Assembly (NCBI GenBank): GCA_013398055.1
Contig: VZRS01006544.1
Coordinates: 496,258 to 560,257 of the forward strand
Direction of reading: 5' to 3'
DNA length: 64,000 bases
Source of the DNA: Ifrita kowaldi
Taxonomy: Eukaryota > Chordata > Aves > Passeriformes > Cinclosomatidae
How positions within the stretch are numbered: position 1 is the first letter of the stretch; each line of letters opens with the position of its first letter. Positions 25,621 to 38,500 of this stretch are shown piece after piece. A program made the position numbers and the translations under genes. The notes beneath the pieces were generated by a model. It ran no database searches and was not told the origin of the DNA. It saw only the letters and a list, made by a program, of their open reading frames with translations.

Positions 25621-25622
25621 AT

Positions 25623-25678
25623 ACTGGTAATTGTTGTAATTCACTGACTTTAATGAAGTTACTTCTTATTCACACACA
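25623..25678. repeat. Ancient amniote interspersed repeat fragment, second copy
   Basis: The block 'tcactgactttaatgaagtt' with flanking 'ttgttgtaat' and 'acttcttattcacacac' matches the remembered amniote pattern 'gtgtaa..cactgacttcaatggagttactcctgatttacac'. It is related to the fragments at about 4.0 and 32.6 kb. The family name is unknown to me. The short length makes coincidence possible, but the flanking words are in the expected order. Confidence 0.5.
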
Positions 25679-28600
25679 AAATAAGCAGGAAGAGAATATA
25701 GTGCAAAGCTCTTTGTTAATCTTTGGAAGGTTTGCAGATTTTGAACCTTATCATGTGTGTTGTAAGGTCATCTTCTACATGGTAAATATTCCTAGGGCCC
25801 TTCTACTGCCGATGTAGACTTCATTTTGTCATAAAACTAAAGGGATAGGCTTGATATATGAGGGCCTCTACACATGCCCTGAAGTACTTTCCACGAACAC
25901 ACAGGAAAATTCCCGAAGTTTTCCTGAAGGAGTGCTTTGTACTGTGACTATGACCCTTTACATCACCATAATTGCTTTAATTGCTGTGTAAAATTTAAGA
26001 AAAGTTGGGAAAAGCCCCAGTGTGGCTTTCCAAATTATAAGACTGAGCTTCTCCCAGCTGCATAGAAAACCTCATGCATTTTCTCAACTGCACAAACAAG
26101 GATGAACCCACTAAACTGCAAACTGGACTTTGCAAACCCTTTCTTTTATCTGTTTCCTGCAAGCCCTTTGGTTTTGTCTGTTTTCTGCATAGCATGGAAA
26201 GGACTTTGCTGATGGATTCTGGACAACTAAAATTTGCTGCCTGCCTCAGGAGCAGCTGCTGCAGCACCTCCACATCCCACAGGTGGCCCAAGCCGGCTGC
26301 CTGCAGTGGAGAGTTCCTGCAGGAGGGCTCATCATGATGGGATCAGGGCCCGGTGCTCTGCAGATTTGTGGCAGGTGGAAAGTGGAGCTGCCTCAAGTGG
26401 AAACACAGCATCCACTGCTTTCCATCAAGTGGGTATTGTTTGCTCTGCCTGGAGAATGTCCCTGGAAAAGTCTCTCCTCCTTTCTGGGAAGGGAAGAACA
26501 AGCCCTGCCAGGCCTAGCCATCAGGAGCTCTGACTCTTCTCTGCCATGACTGAACCCTCCACATGCTCGTAGCTTAAAGGCCTGCCTTTAAGCACAGCCT
26601 GACAAAGGTCTTCTCTTTCTTTTACATTTTTGGGGTTTTTTTGTTTGGTTTTGGTTAGGGGTTTTTCCCAAATTTCTATGTAGGACAGGAAGGTCTGCTT
26701 TCCTGGAGTCACTATAAATTGGATCTATAAATTAGTTGACCAGCTTTGACCCTGGGGTAGAAAGGCAAACTTCTCTATTAATCTATAAGAAAAGGGTCTC
26801 ATTCAGGTAAAAGGGAGGCTGGTTTCTAGCTCCTTTTCTAGTGAATATTGCCACAGATTTTCTAATGCAAAACACTGGAGCAGATTTTTGCAGTAAAGAT
26901 TAAAAATATGTTTTTTTAGGAAAAGTGTCCCTTTCTGTTACTTTTAAGACTTATCAGCCTTGGTCACACCAATGAGAGGTGCCCATGGAGCACTTGTACC
27001 AGCACTGACTGGAGAAACATTGGGTATGATTAGACTGTGTCTGTATGACAGCAGTGTACCTTAAACCCCATTAAATTAAATTAGTTTCCTCTTTACTTCT
27101 TGGGCTCACCTGACACAAAGAAAATGAATTGCTGTGATTTACATGCTGCTTTGGCTTGTACCATCTTTCAGCCACTGGACATGTAAGACGCATACATTTA
27201 AATCCATGTAAAATAGAGTGAATGAAGGTGGTTTGAAGGAAACACAGAAGTATGCAAGATTTGGTGACTTCTGTGGGAATTTGTCCTACCAGTCTCAGTC
27301 CAGGCAAAGAGGGAAGCCATAGTGGGTACAGCAGGATTTCTCCATCCCTGCCATCCCCTACAGACATAGCGCTATTGCCACTTCTGGGTTTCTTTGGTTT
27401 CCCTGAAGGATGTGGAATGTTTTTATGGATTCTACCTCCCTTCTTCATCCTCCCTTACTCCTACCCCTAAGGCAAGCATGGAATAACATTCCTTTTGTTA
27501 CCTCCAAAGAAAAACTTGTAACATTTCATTCACTCATTAGCAATTTTTGGTGATTGTTTCTCTGCTATGTAACCGTGAAGCTGGGTAAAGAAAGATACTA
27601 CTTCGTTTTAACTTTCTGCCTGCTCAGTATAACTCTCCTTTTATGCAACAGCACAGCATATTATTAAGAAATAGTTACTGCATTTAAGCAACAGTTTCCA
27701 AGAGCAGCTGGTATAGCAACAGTCTGTTAAACTTTATGCCGTGTTTTATTTTTAAAGTTACTTCTTCAAAATGTAAATTCTGACTCTGGAAATTTCCTTC
27801 CGATGTTTAATCAACCCCTGGGAAACACACTTGCAGCAGCTGTTCTTTTGAAGCTGGCACACCAGATCAAGCTCTGTGTTAAATGAAGAGGGTTTCTCGT
27901 ATCTCCATTCAGAACAGTCAACATTTAAAGGCTCAGCTAGATATCTTCCAGCTTCAGCAGTGCTGGTGAGAGTACAGTCAGCCTGTGCCTTCAGCTTGTA
28001 TACTTTCAGACTTCCAGGACTTTACAGAGCTTTAGGGGTTCAATACTCTGTCATACACTATTTGTGAGTTTGCCTTCACCCAGGCAAGATAATTACCTGG
28101 ATTTTGCATTTTCTCTGATTCTTGCTCACATCCTTTCTTTCTTCTCTTTATTCTTTGCTCACAGACGCCTGCTTGCTAACGTCTACATATTAGAGGGGAA
28201 CATTTTTTTTCCTCCATTTCTGCCGTGTGTGTATTCAGGAACTGTTCTACACGATGCTGATGTTCTCAAAAGCCTTCAAACTTGGGCTACAAGAAATCCT
28301 ACATTTCTGAAATTTAACTTTATCTGAGAATCCTGCCAAATTAAGCTGAATTAAGCTCAAAAGCAATGGTGTTGGAGGGAGCTCGATCTTCTTCAGAGCA
28401 AGTCCCTGCCTGTGTAGGGCACTCCTGGAAAGGTGCTACAGTTCTGCTCCAGGGAGATGAAGGTACTTGTTGCATCACAGGATCTTTCTATTATAAATCC
28501 TCTAAATCACTGAGTTTTCATAAGAAAATATTGAAATGCAAAAGATACATCAATATGCTAGCACAAGTACTAGACAGTACTCTGTTTCATTGTGTTGTGC

Positions 28601-30875
28601 TACACTCTTTCATTGTAAAGTAACAGTTTGATTTTACACAACACAAGGTTGATTTACCTATTCTGCACATAATGCAGAATTTTTTTCCACATAAAGGTGG
28701 CATTCAGTAGTATCGATTCCTTACTGTTATGTATACTGTCATTATCAGCTCAGTGTGCCTCTATTACTATGGGCCAACATTTTTGGTCCTAAAGGTAGCG
28801 ATATGAGTAAAAATAGCTTCCATTTTAGAGGTGCAGAGTGTAAAATGCCTGTCCTGGGATTCACCTGGAGTGGAGTTGTCCAGCAGAACAAGAACTCAGG
28901 AAGTTTTAAGACTCTCCAGACTCCCAGCTGAGGGAGTTTGAAGACAGGTGGATGTAATAGACTACAGATGCCATGAGATGTCAGCTGCTGTCTCAGGCGG
29001 TTTGGCTGGGGATCTACGAGGTCTGCACTGCCTTGCTCATGCATGGTCTTGCAGATAACCAACAGCCCTGGCCCCTGCATGCACAGAGCAGAACCAGAGC
29101 CCCTCTGTGCCTCCCCTACAGAGGAAGATAACAGCCATGGCTGGTGAAAGATGTCAGAGGCAGCAGAGGATGCCACAGGGATGATAAAAGTGGGGGTCAT
29201 GACAGCCGGACACCAAAGCCTTTGGGTGCGTGGCAGGAGCTGTGAGGACACTCGCAGCTGTCCTGTGTGGTGGGGTGTGATCCCTACACTCTCCCTGTCC
29301 TCAGCCCTGGATTCAGCTCAGCAGGAGTTATGCCATGTAACATCTGCTCTTATTGTGAGATCAAAGAGATAGTGAAAAAAGTAAAATAGGTACACAGCCC
29401 AACATACATTATAGCCAGGTTAAGATGGCCAGTGAAAGGTTTTGTATTTGACTACACATGTTCATAGAAGTTTGACTAATAATGTGATTCAAGCCAAGAG
29501 ATTGATAGGAGGGGAGAAGATTGCAGAGCATAAAATGAGCAATCATGCACAGGTGGACAATGCAAATGATAAGATCTCAGAGACTGCAGTTAGTGAGAGA
29601 AAAATAGATTATCTCAGAATTAAAACATAAATTGGAGCACTGACATCTGGGAAATAAAGACTCACACGAGTATTAGGTGGCAAATATGGAACAGTTTGTC
29701 CCATATCTTAAGAAACAATGTACATACCTGATGAGTGGAGTCCTTTTGTATACTGCTGCACATACTTTAAGGCTCAGCAACTTAGAAAGTACCTAAGAAG
29801 TCTTCCCTCAGATTTTTTTTTTTTCCCTAACAAGACTTCAAAATATAATCCAGTGTATTTTTCACTCACTGCTTTGGTATCATGATGTCGTACACAGTTT
29901 AAGAAACTGAACCAAAAAAATAAAAAAAAACTAGTAATACATACTAATCCTGTGCTGTTTAGGACCTTGGCAAAAATGCCATGGAATACATGCTTTTCAA
30001 GACTCCTACCTTGGGCAAAGCAAGCCCATGCACGTAGCTTGTGAAGACTCTAAAAAGCTTCGCTGTCACTGCAGCATGTGTTTTAAATGGTCTCTAGTCC
30101 TCAGTAATCTATTTTCTGGTTTCCTTCCAGGCCTCTTCATTGCTATCTCCACATGCTGCAGGAATCGAGTACTTGTGTACGTGGGAGGTGTGGTGTAGCA
30201 CGGATTTATCACGCCAAAACAGAGCACTCCTTATTGGAGGCACACTGCTAATACCTCTGAAAGGCTACAGGGCCTGTTGGAAGGAACTTAAATCATCTGC
30301 TGGTATTTATTTCAGCTCAAAGTTATGCATGCAAAATAGCCATAAAAAGGGTGGCTCGATGAATCTTTCCTGCCCTGAACTTGCACTGCACCTTCTAGCT
30401 GACCTGCTCTGGCTCAGACACATGGCCCATGAGCTCCCCCATCCCTGTCCTCCTCCCTCCTCCTCTTCTCAGGGGCGAAAGAACGACGATGGGAAGCTCT
30501 CAGCTGCAAACCTGCTGTCAGTATCCTTTGAGATGTGCCATCCTCTGGCAGGGGCCCAGTGGCCCAGCAGCACCTGGCTGGCCCCTGCCCCCTCCTTGGC
30601 TCAGGCTTCCCATGCAGGGACACCAACCCCAGTGCTAGGATCCCTCTGGCAGCCCCAGCTGGGGCCCTGAGCAGCAGCATTGCTGCTGCCTTGGGATGTT
30701 TAGCTGAGCTTGAGGGTTTTGCTGTTCTCACCTCACACCACTGCCCAAAACAGTTGTTACGTCTCAGCCCAGATGCTTCGTTTCAGAGGCAAATGCCGTG
30801 ATTCCTGTATACATTTGCTTTCTCAGCTTGTCAAGCACTTAAGTGCCTTTCATCTTGAAGTATCCTAAATGATAA
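25679..30875. other. Unassigned DNA, no gene recognised
   Basis: About 5 kb of mixed DNA. No gene or complete repeat is recognised. A G/T-rich low-complexity stretch at about 26628-26665 is the complement of the A/C-rich runs seen elsewhere in the window. The open frames at 28745-29251 (minus) and 30140-30670 (plus) are stop-free by composition, and I see no domain in them. Confidence 0.6.
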
Positions 30876-30878
30876 TAT

Positions 30879-31080
30879 GCACTTATATAGCTTAAGCTCC
30901 TCTAATGAATGAGGTTCTTCATAAACACTTGGTAATTAGGTCTCACAACAGCCCGATGAGCTGGGAACAACTCTTTGCAGTGGTGCAGAGGGATGAGCTG
31001 AGGCAGAGAGGAGACAGGCAGGGTTCAGGCTGCCAGCTCAACTCACAGAGCTAGGTGGCCATGAAGCGCTGGGAACTGTG
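30879..31080 (-). repeat. MIR/L2-like ancient repeat relic
   Basis: The plus strand holds 'tctcacaacagcccgatgag' (30941-30960) and 'gagctgaggcagagag' (30995-31010). It continues with 'ggcagggttcaggctgccagctca' in the same order. This is the order of the complement of the conserved CORE region of MIR SINEs and related L2/L3-type elements ('cctcacaac..cc.atgagg', 'aactgaggcacagagag', then the tRNA-derived half). The upstream 'gcacttatatagctt' is also typical of this repeat class. Bird genomes keep only old, strongly mutated copies. I cannot decide between MIR and an L3-type relative, and the strand assumes MIR. Confidence 0.55.
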
Positions 31081-32000
31081 TCTGCACCGAGAACAGCTGC
31101 CCTTATGTCCACAAGGAAAGAGCACAGAAACCAGGCTTTTCCCCAGAAATTACTCCATATGAATGAGGATAGTGAAAACTGAAAGGTTTCTGCTTCTTTC
31201 GTGCCTGCCCACTACCTCTGCCCAGAGCTCGTGGTGACCCAGCCCACCCCCCTGCCCTACTGTTGATGCTGTGGGTGGTGGGACAGGGACCGTGTCACCG
31301 CTGCCAGGTCCTGTGGAGCAAAGACACTGGACTTGGTCACCACAGCCTCCTGGGAAATTCATGCCCATTTTGGCCAGGGAGTGACAAGAAGTTTCTAGGC
31401 AAATGTCAATTGGCTTCAGACATGTTCTTGAAGGAAACAACAAAGAGAAATGTTGATATAGTCAAGTGAGCATTTTCCATCTGAAAACATTCCAGCCAAA
31501 GGAAAAAAGAAAAGCACTAAACAGGTCGGCCCACAGACTTCTCTTGCTCTGGCTCTTTTTTTCACCTTTCCCAGCATTGCTGTCATCTGTCACTGGCAGC
31601 TCTACTGTGGGAATTTCCTTTCTTTCTGACTTTTTTGCAGCACTTTCAGCACTGAGACAATCAGGAATTGTATGTATCACAATTCTAGCTTTCAGCTAAA
31701 GGAAAGGACCTCTTCTGCAAAGTCTTTCATTGTGTATTTCACAGTGTCTCTTCCAAAGATATAATGAAATCTGCTTGCTTGAGTCAAAGAAATTGGCACT
31801 GCTCAGACACATGCAGCTGCTACTTTCCTCCAGTGGGTTCTTATACAACTTCCAGATACTGAACTACCCTTTGTGTGTGATCTTCCTATCTCTTTGCTTC
31901 TGCCGCTTGTTTTTCACTAACCCATAGGATTCAGGTATCCTGCTGAGGTATCATACAGTGATGTTGTTGTCTTCGCCCTGTGATGCCCATGAAGAAATAA
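31081..32000. other. Unassigned DNA, no gene recognised
   Basis: A 0.9 kb interval between the MIR-like relic and the pyrimidine-rich region. It contains no recognisable gene or repeat. Short frames on both strands (31150-31443 minus, 31466-31699 plus) lack motifs I know. Confidence 0.6.
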
Positions 32001-35000
32001 ATCTACCCATTTCTCATTTTTCTGAAGTTACCCACTCCAGCAGTACAGCATGAGTGTGTTTTGCCTTGCCAATGCAGTAAAACTAAGACAGCAACGAAGC
32101 ATTGTGGGAAAAAAAAGCTGTCCCTGTGCTTTTCCCAACTCCGTTGTGGGTTTGCTGGTGCTGCCAAGGTGTGTTTTGGTGGCATGTCCTGCCTGCCCTC
32201 CTGCCCTGTGGGGGTGGTCCCCCCTTGCTACTTGATTGTTCCTTGCTGCATCTTTCAATTCAGTTTGTGGTTTTGTTCTCCTGCCAGCTCCCCGCTTCAT
32301 CTACTTCCCTCTGTGCTGAGGGTTTTCCTGCCCTCTCAGCCCTGCTCCCCATTTCTGTTCAGCTCAGCAAGCCTCAGGCCTGCCTCAGTCCCCAGCAGGA
32401 AGGGACACCAGCCCTGTCACCTCGGCACACACTCAACGGCAAAGTTGCACTCACGCTTTCCTTTGCCTCCTTTTTCTCCCCGCCCTCTTTCTTGAGGCGA
32501 GATCTGTCTTTCCTTATACCAGAGAGTGTGAGCAGAGAGAAACCAGACTCAAGGCAAAATTCCCATTAACTTCGGTGGGGGCAGGATTTCACCTCAAGTG
32601 TTTCATGTTCTGGGCACCGGACAACAACATGAAAGGACTCCACACTTGTAAAACCTGAGACGCCGCAGCCATTCAAGCCAAGCAAATGCAGATGCAGTTC
32701 CTGGTGCCCCCTCCAAACCCCTCTCCAGAGCCACACTTGCTCCTCCAAGACCTGTGAAGGTCGTTAATCTCTCCTCTTAGCTGTTTATTGTTGCCATGTT
32801 GGCAGCTATTGCTGAGCCAGGAGTTACCCCTGCACAGCCTGAGCTGGGCCCTGACTGTTACTGCTGCTGTCCAGCAGTACCTGGAGCCTTGTTGTCTTCC
32901 CAGTGTGCTCCCCTTCAGTTCAGCCTTCCCCATCTTGTCTGTGTTACTGCTATTGAAGAGGTTTTTCAAGCCTCTTTGGCTGCTTCAGGCATGCAGCTTC
33001 CTCTGGCTTCCCCGGATACCCATTTCCCCAGCACTCCTGTGTCAAATCAGTGAATTCCTGAAATCCTGCTATGTCTATCTTGCTCTCCAGTTGCCTTCTG
33101 GTGATGTCTTCAGTTTTACCTCCGCTGCTGCCCTGAGTAGCAGCAGGCACCCACCAGCACCCACGTCTCCGTGCAGGTCAGAGCATTGCCTTGTGCCTCA
33201 TGGCTGCTCTGCCACGCAGGCACTGCCCACTGCCCTGCAGTCGCTTTACCCTCGGCTCCCCTTATTGCTGCAGCCACTGATCTATCCCAGCACTGTGACC
33301 CCTGTGGCTGCTGACAGCCTGTCTGTCAGCTTACCCTGGGGTCCAGATTTTGCTGCTCATTGGTCTCTTGCTGAGCTGGTGTTTTGTCCCTGGGAGGATT
33401 GCTGCAAGAGCACGGTGTTTCCAAGTAGACATCTCTTCTTGTCTGTGCAGTTTTTGCTCCTGGCTCTTTACTGTCATTCCTGCCTTTCACTTGTTTTGTA
33501 GGTACCCAGGGGAAGAGGTCTTGTGCTCAGATTCCCCTGGTACTGAATTATTTGAATTTTGCTGCACTGCATTACAACCTACTGTCTGAGAAATGTACCT
33601 TGCATTTCATGATCTCAGTTCTTGCTTGAATGCCTTCCACACAGCCCATTTTTTAGAAAGAGAAGTAACAATTTAACATGGCCATGTAGTTAGTGCCTTT
33701 AAAATGGAACAAATCAGTTCTGACTCTGTTTTTGGCCTGGTATTTTCCTGACCTGATCACTCAATGGTCAGGCTATTTGATGTACATCAGCTGAGCATCC
33801 TATTCTGGCAGGCAGAGATACTGACTGGCTTGCCTGAGTGCTCATCTCCTGGTGCCAGTCTGCTGGGACTACTGCTCTGCCTATTGCCGTGGTCACAGAT
33901 GGTCTCTTACCAAGCAGCAACAGGGAGTTTCCTTGGCACTATTCCTTCTACAAGTGACCACAGGCTGCCTTACTCTCTACAGCACCTGGAGTTCTTCAGT
34001 ACTTCGTTAGATGCCTGGACATGAAACATGGTTTCATCATGTGTTCAATACTATTTATTTTCCTCAGAGAAATGCAGCTTGGGAGTTGTTCTGAGGACAG
34101 TATCTTGTTTTCCACTATAGAATTAAAAAAAAAAACCAAGGTCATGTAGTTGCTTAGTGTAATTAGCATATGTCATCAGGACCTCTCTGGGATACTAGCA
34201 ATGCTCAAAACCTCTGTTGAATTAATGGACCTAAAGAAAATGGAGGAGAGAAACTCTTCTCTTGGTCTTGCTCTACCCGACAGTATGCTGGGACTTGGTT
34301 ACCAGATGCCCAGGGCTGCTGAAATTTGCTCTGCTTTGTTCACAATCATCCTTCTGTGGCAGCAGGCTGGAGCTCTGGTTGCCCCATAGAGACTGAGGCC
34401 TCCAAGGTCTCCCTGTGCCTGCCCCTGGGCTTTTCAAAAGGAGGACAGCTCCCTGTCTGTACAAATGGTCAGATCTCTTCTTTTGGTTGGGGCTTGTCAA
34501 TCAGTGTCCTTCAGAAACCAGCAGACATCAGATGCAGAGGATTAGAATCGGGCTCATTTTGCCCTAATGCTCTCCTCCTGACCTTAGTGCTGAGGTTGCA
34601 GAATGCAGACACACATTCCTACTGACTTCCTCTGTCACACAGCTCTGTCTGCAATACCCCCAGGATGCTGGTGCTGCAGCACCTCTCTGGCTGGCCGGAT
34701 GCCCAGGGGCATTTCTGCCAAGCTTTACTTGCCAGGAGCTGTGTGGGCACTGGTGGGTGGCTGAATGGCTCATCCGTCTCAGTGAGTCCCTTGCTGCATG
34801 CTCTTCCTACACTATTAGGTATAATCATATTATTTAGTCATTCTTTTCAATATTCAGTTTACCTGCCTTCAGACAGTGGCAGATGCTGTGGTTACCTGAC
34901 AGTTTTCTCCCTGCCACAGGCAGACCCAGACTCCTTCTGGCACTGGAGGATGAATGATGCCTGCTTCTGCAGACCTGCCTGTCCTCTATCACTGTCTTGC

Positions 35001-35560
35001 AGAAACAAACGGTCTGCAGCTTGGCACTCATGGGTGCACTCTGTGGAGCAGGGCAGGGACGCCATCTCTAGCTTCAGCCACATCTCAGGCTCTCAGAGGC
35101 TGTGTTCCACAGGGCCTTCCTCCCAGGAGGGTCATTTAGATACTGCCCAGAGTTCACCCATCCTCTCTTCTCCAGCAGAAGCAGTGGGTGATCCTGGTGA
35201 CAACAGCTCTGTCTTTAGCTGTCTCGACAGCCACCTTGATCGCCTTACTGGCCACAGAATGGGTTTGTGACCCAGCTCTTGGTGGCTTTTCTCCACCTAA
35301 TCCAGCTGTTCTGCAGTGCTCCATTCACCTTGTTGCAGCCATAACCAGAATAGGGTTTTCTTTTCCTGACAGTTCAGAAGAGGACAGACAGCTTTCCCTG
35401 GTGTCCCATTTCTGTTCTGCCCTTGTGTCCATTTGTTCCCAGGGCAGTTTTGTGGCTCTCACTATTTTGAGGCATTTAAATATGGTTTAGAACTGTTTCT
35501 TTCACTCATCATTCCTGCAAGCTGGAAGCACATATCTCACAAACAACTGTCATTAACCAG
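32001..35560 (+). other. Pyrimidine-rich plus strand with several long open frames
   Basis: Over about 3.5 kb the plus strand is clearly richer in T and C than its surroundings; two lines counted by eye (33241-33300 and 35281-35340) are about two-thirds pyrimidine. Because stop codons are purine-rich, this alone lengthens plus-strand open frames. The longest are 237 codons at 32788-33501, 201 codons at 34665-35270, and two of about 150 codons at 32061-32569. Their products are dominated by Leu, Ser, Phe, Pro and Cys, as expected from T/C-rich codons, and show no domain I recognise. They overlap in different frames. I treat them as compositional, but a transcribed, strand-asymmetric unit or a decayed element is possible. 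Confidence 0.5.
32548..32594. repeat. Ancient amniote interspersed repeat fragment, third copy
   Basis: The words 'ggcaaaattcccattaactt' and 'gggggcaggatttcacc' correspond to the remembered amniote repeat 'gcaaaactcccattgacttcaatgggagcaggattt'. Its core at 32555-32573 is the reverse complement of the block at 3989-4007 with four transition differences in 19 positions. It lies inside the pyrimidine-rich region. Confidence 0.5.
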
Positions 35561-38500
35561 GAAATATTTAATGTCTCTGAATTCATAGATGATTCCAGAT
35601 TTCTCATCTGTGTAGTATAAATCTCAATTTTCCTCTTGGGCAGTTTTATCTGCCTGGAACAGGCCATTTGTCTGACACTGTTATCCACTGGTTCTGTGAT
35701 TTAGATATTATTCCTTGCTGAAGTCTCACTCACTCCTTGTTAGTTCCTGTGTGTGTTGAGAGCAAGAGCAAGTAAATAAAAAAGCTTTACCTTTGTTTTC
35801 GTCTCTTCGTGGCTATGGCCATGGCTCTGTGCAAACATTCAGGTTTTGTCCCCACTTGTGCCCTACTCAAAGTATCTCTACTGACTCTCTACCTTCTGTA
35901 GCTACTCTTGGAGTCTATTTGTTAATCCTACAACCTACTAGCAGCACGTCTCAAATGCTGGGGCCAAAGCTGGGAAAATAAAGGAAACGATGTAGAAAGT
36001 TGTTGCACCTGTGGCAAACACTGAGCCATGTGCACAGAGATTGACCTTTCACTGCCTTCTCCAAAATACTCTGCCTTGCAGGCTGTTTTCCTCCCCCAGC
36101 TTCCTAACAGGTTCAATGTCTAGCTCAAGACCTCCTACCAGCATGACCTCCTACCTTGAAATCACTCATTTTATTAAAACATTCCTCCAAGGTAGTCTGG
36201 GTCTGTTTCACAAACAGGGAACGACAAATTCCAGAAGTTCAACTCTTTACTCAGGGGGGAAAATAGAAAAATTAAAATTAATTTTTAAAAAAACCTGTTT
36301 TTTGGATGAAAGCAAGTGATACGAAGGAGGTGAAGAATGTTTCATTCCTATATAGTAGGAGAAGAGAAAGCTTTAGATGTTCAGATAAAATGGCAGATTA
36401 GAAAGTCAGACATTTCTGATTTCTAATATAAAGGCCGGATGAAAACATTTCCTTGGGCAGAGGGTGGGGGATGTTAGAGGGTGGAAAGGGGAGTAGGAAG
36501 GGAATGCTGGGACATCAAGGAATTTGGACTTTGTAAATATTTCATAGAGTAAAACCTACTTCCATTAGGCTCTTCTGTTTACTTCATCTAGGCAACGCAG
36601 GTGCAGATCCCACTTCAAATGTATTGCATGTCTTGTATTAAGGCAGAACCTGCTGTTATCTTGAACTAATGGAGTTCTGTCTGTCTACTGTAATGAGGAG
36701 AAACCACAGCTTCTTAGAAGCATATTTTGGAAAAGTAAATAAACAAGGAAGAAAGAAATTGTGACCTCTAAGGGAGTTCTAAAGTCTCAGTGGACAAGAA
36801 GGCAGAATCCCAAGTTTCTTTAATTTCTGTATTGTACATTTTTCTAAGTAGCAAGAAAAAAATACAAATTTAAAATAAAAACTGTCAATAACATAAAGTA
36901 AGAAATGTGCTTGAGACTGAAGGATTTGTGCCAACAGCTGGACTTGGGGCTTGAAAACTAGGTGGCTGAGGTCATTCCACTTTACAAACCCAGCTTATGA
37001 ACGGTATGCACAGCCTATGAACAAGTGCAAAACCTGGAGTCACATAAACAGTGTATTTCATTCCTGAACATTGAAATAACAAAAAGGGCAGAGCCAAAGG
37101 GTTTCTCTCAGCATATGCACTTTATATATATGTGGAGGGCCTATGTGACACAGAAATAGCAACATTGGAAATACAGAAAATGAGACTGAGCAATATTTAC
37201 ATTACCCTTTTTTTTTTTTACAGGGGTGAAGGGCTAAATTTGTTTAATGATAGGCTGATCTGGTCAGGGATATGAGCTCCATCACCTTTCCAAAGCTCTC
37301 TGAACAAATAAAATTAATAAAATGTTTTCATAGAAACAAATTCTTAGTGTAATCTGAAGCCATTTCTCCTATATTACTTGTTAAAGCAAGTAAGAACACC
37401 CTTGCTTTATGGTCAAAACTGAAATTAAAAACTTAAATGGACTGTTCCTTCAAATCTTTGGCACCCCTCTCTCTCATGCACCTTCTTGTCCCAGCCAGGA
37501 GGTCAGAGCCACCCAGCAGTGCCCAGGGATTAATTGTGACAGCTATCAGCAAACCTGCTCTGCTCTCCACATGGAAATGGAGAGCTCTTTCTGCAGCCAT
37601 ATACTGGCCTCAAGCTTTTTGGTTGAAATCAGCAATCACAGGAAGCTTAAGGGCAGCTCTACAAGCAAAGTCCTTCACCATCTCAACACCCGAAGCCCAT
37701 GTCTCTCAAATCCGGTGACGTTTCTGAGACAGCCAGGTGTGAACACATCAGTGCAATGCTCTGCAGCAGCCCAAGGGACAAGCACCCTGCAAGAGCTCTT
37801 AGGAGAGAAACAGCAGGAGGACCAGAGGTCAGCGTGCCCCTGCCTCAGCCCTCGGAGCTCCTGCTTCTTGAGTGCTGCAAGACACACTGGGGCCTGGTGA
37901 TCTCATTTCAGAGGGTGCACGGAGGAACTGCAAAGAATAAGGCGTGTATGATGTGGATCAGAGGCCTGGAAAAGCATTTGTAGAGGGAACCTGCTGAGGC
38001 TAGGATTTTCAATTTCAGAAGTGAAATTATTCCTCTTTTATATGGTTGTAATGGAAATCTGTGAAATTATGAAAGGTTTGTGGGAAAAAAAGTTAAATGC
38101 TATTTGTCACAACAGCATTAAAGACTGGCAAGGTGCTTATCCAACAGTAAGTTTAAAACAATCAAACATCAGCTCTTTTTCTTACAGTTCTTAATTGCTT
38201 TATGAAATCAGTTGTCACAGGATAGGGATGAAATAACAGCTGAGTGAAAAAATAAATTGATTTGCTATTTGAAATTGAACACTACCATATCTGATATGTA
38301 TATCTATGCGTGATGAGCCCAGTGCTTCAAACTGAACTACTTATTGCAAAATTCCTTAAAACACTGTTATAAAATGGGAGGGTGCTAGGAATCTCATTCT
38401 GTAGTTGCCCCTTTCTCCATAGAGCTCTAACATGGCCTAAAACACACTGGGGACAGGACTGGAGGCTGAAGGGGCCGAGTCTGATCCAATTTCCTAGTTT

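Noticed and set aside
32788..33501. 237-codon open frame on the plus strand with many hydrophobic residues
   Set aside because: The strand is pyrimidine-rich, which both removes stop codons and yields Leu, Ser, Phe and Pro. A second frame is open in part of the same interval, and no signal or domain organisation is visible.
37208..37225. Twelve T followed by ACAGG, resembling a 3' splice site
   Set aside because: No coding-like sequence follows, and such tracts are common in AT-rich DNA.
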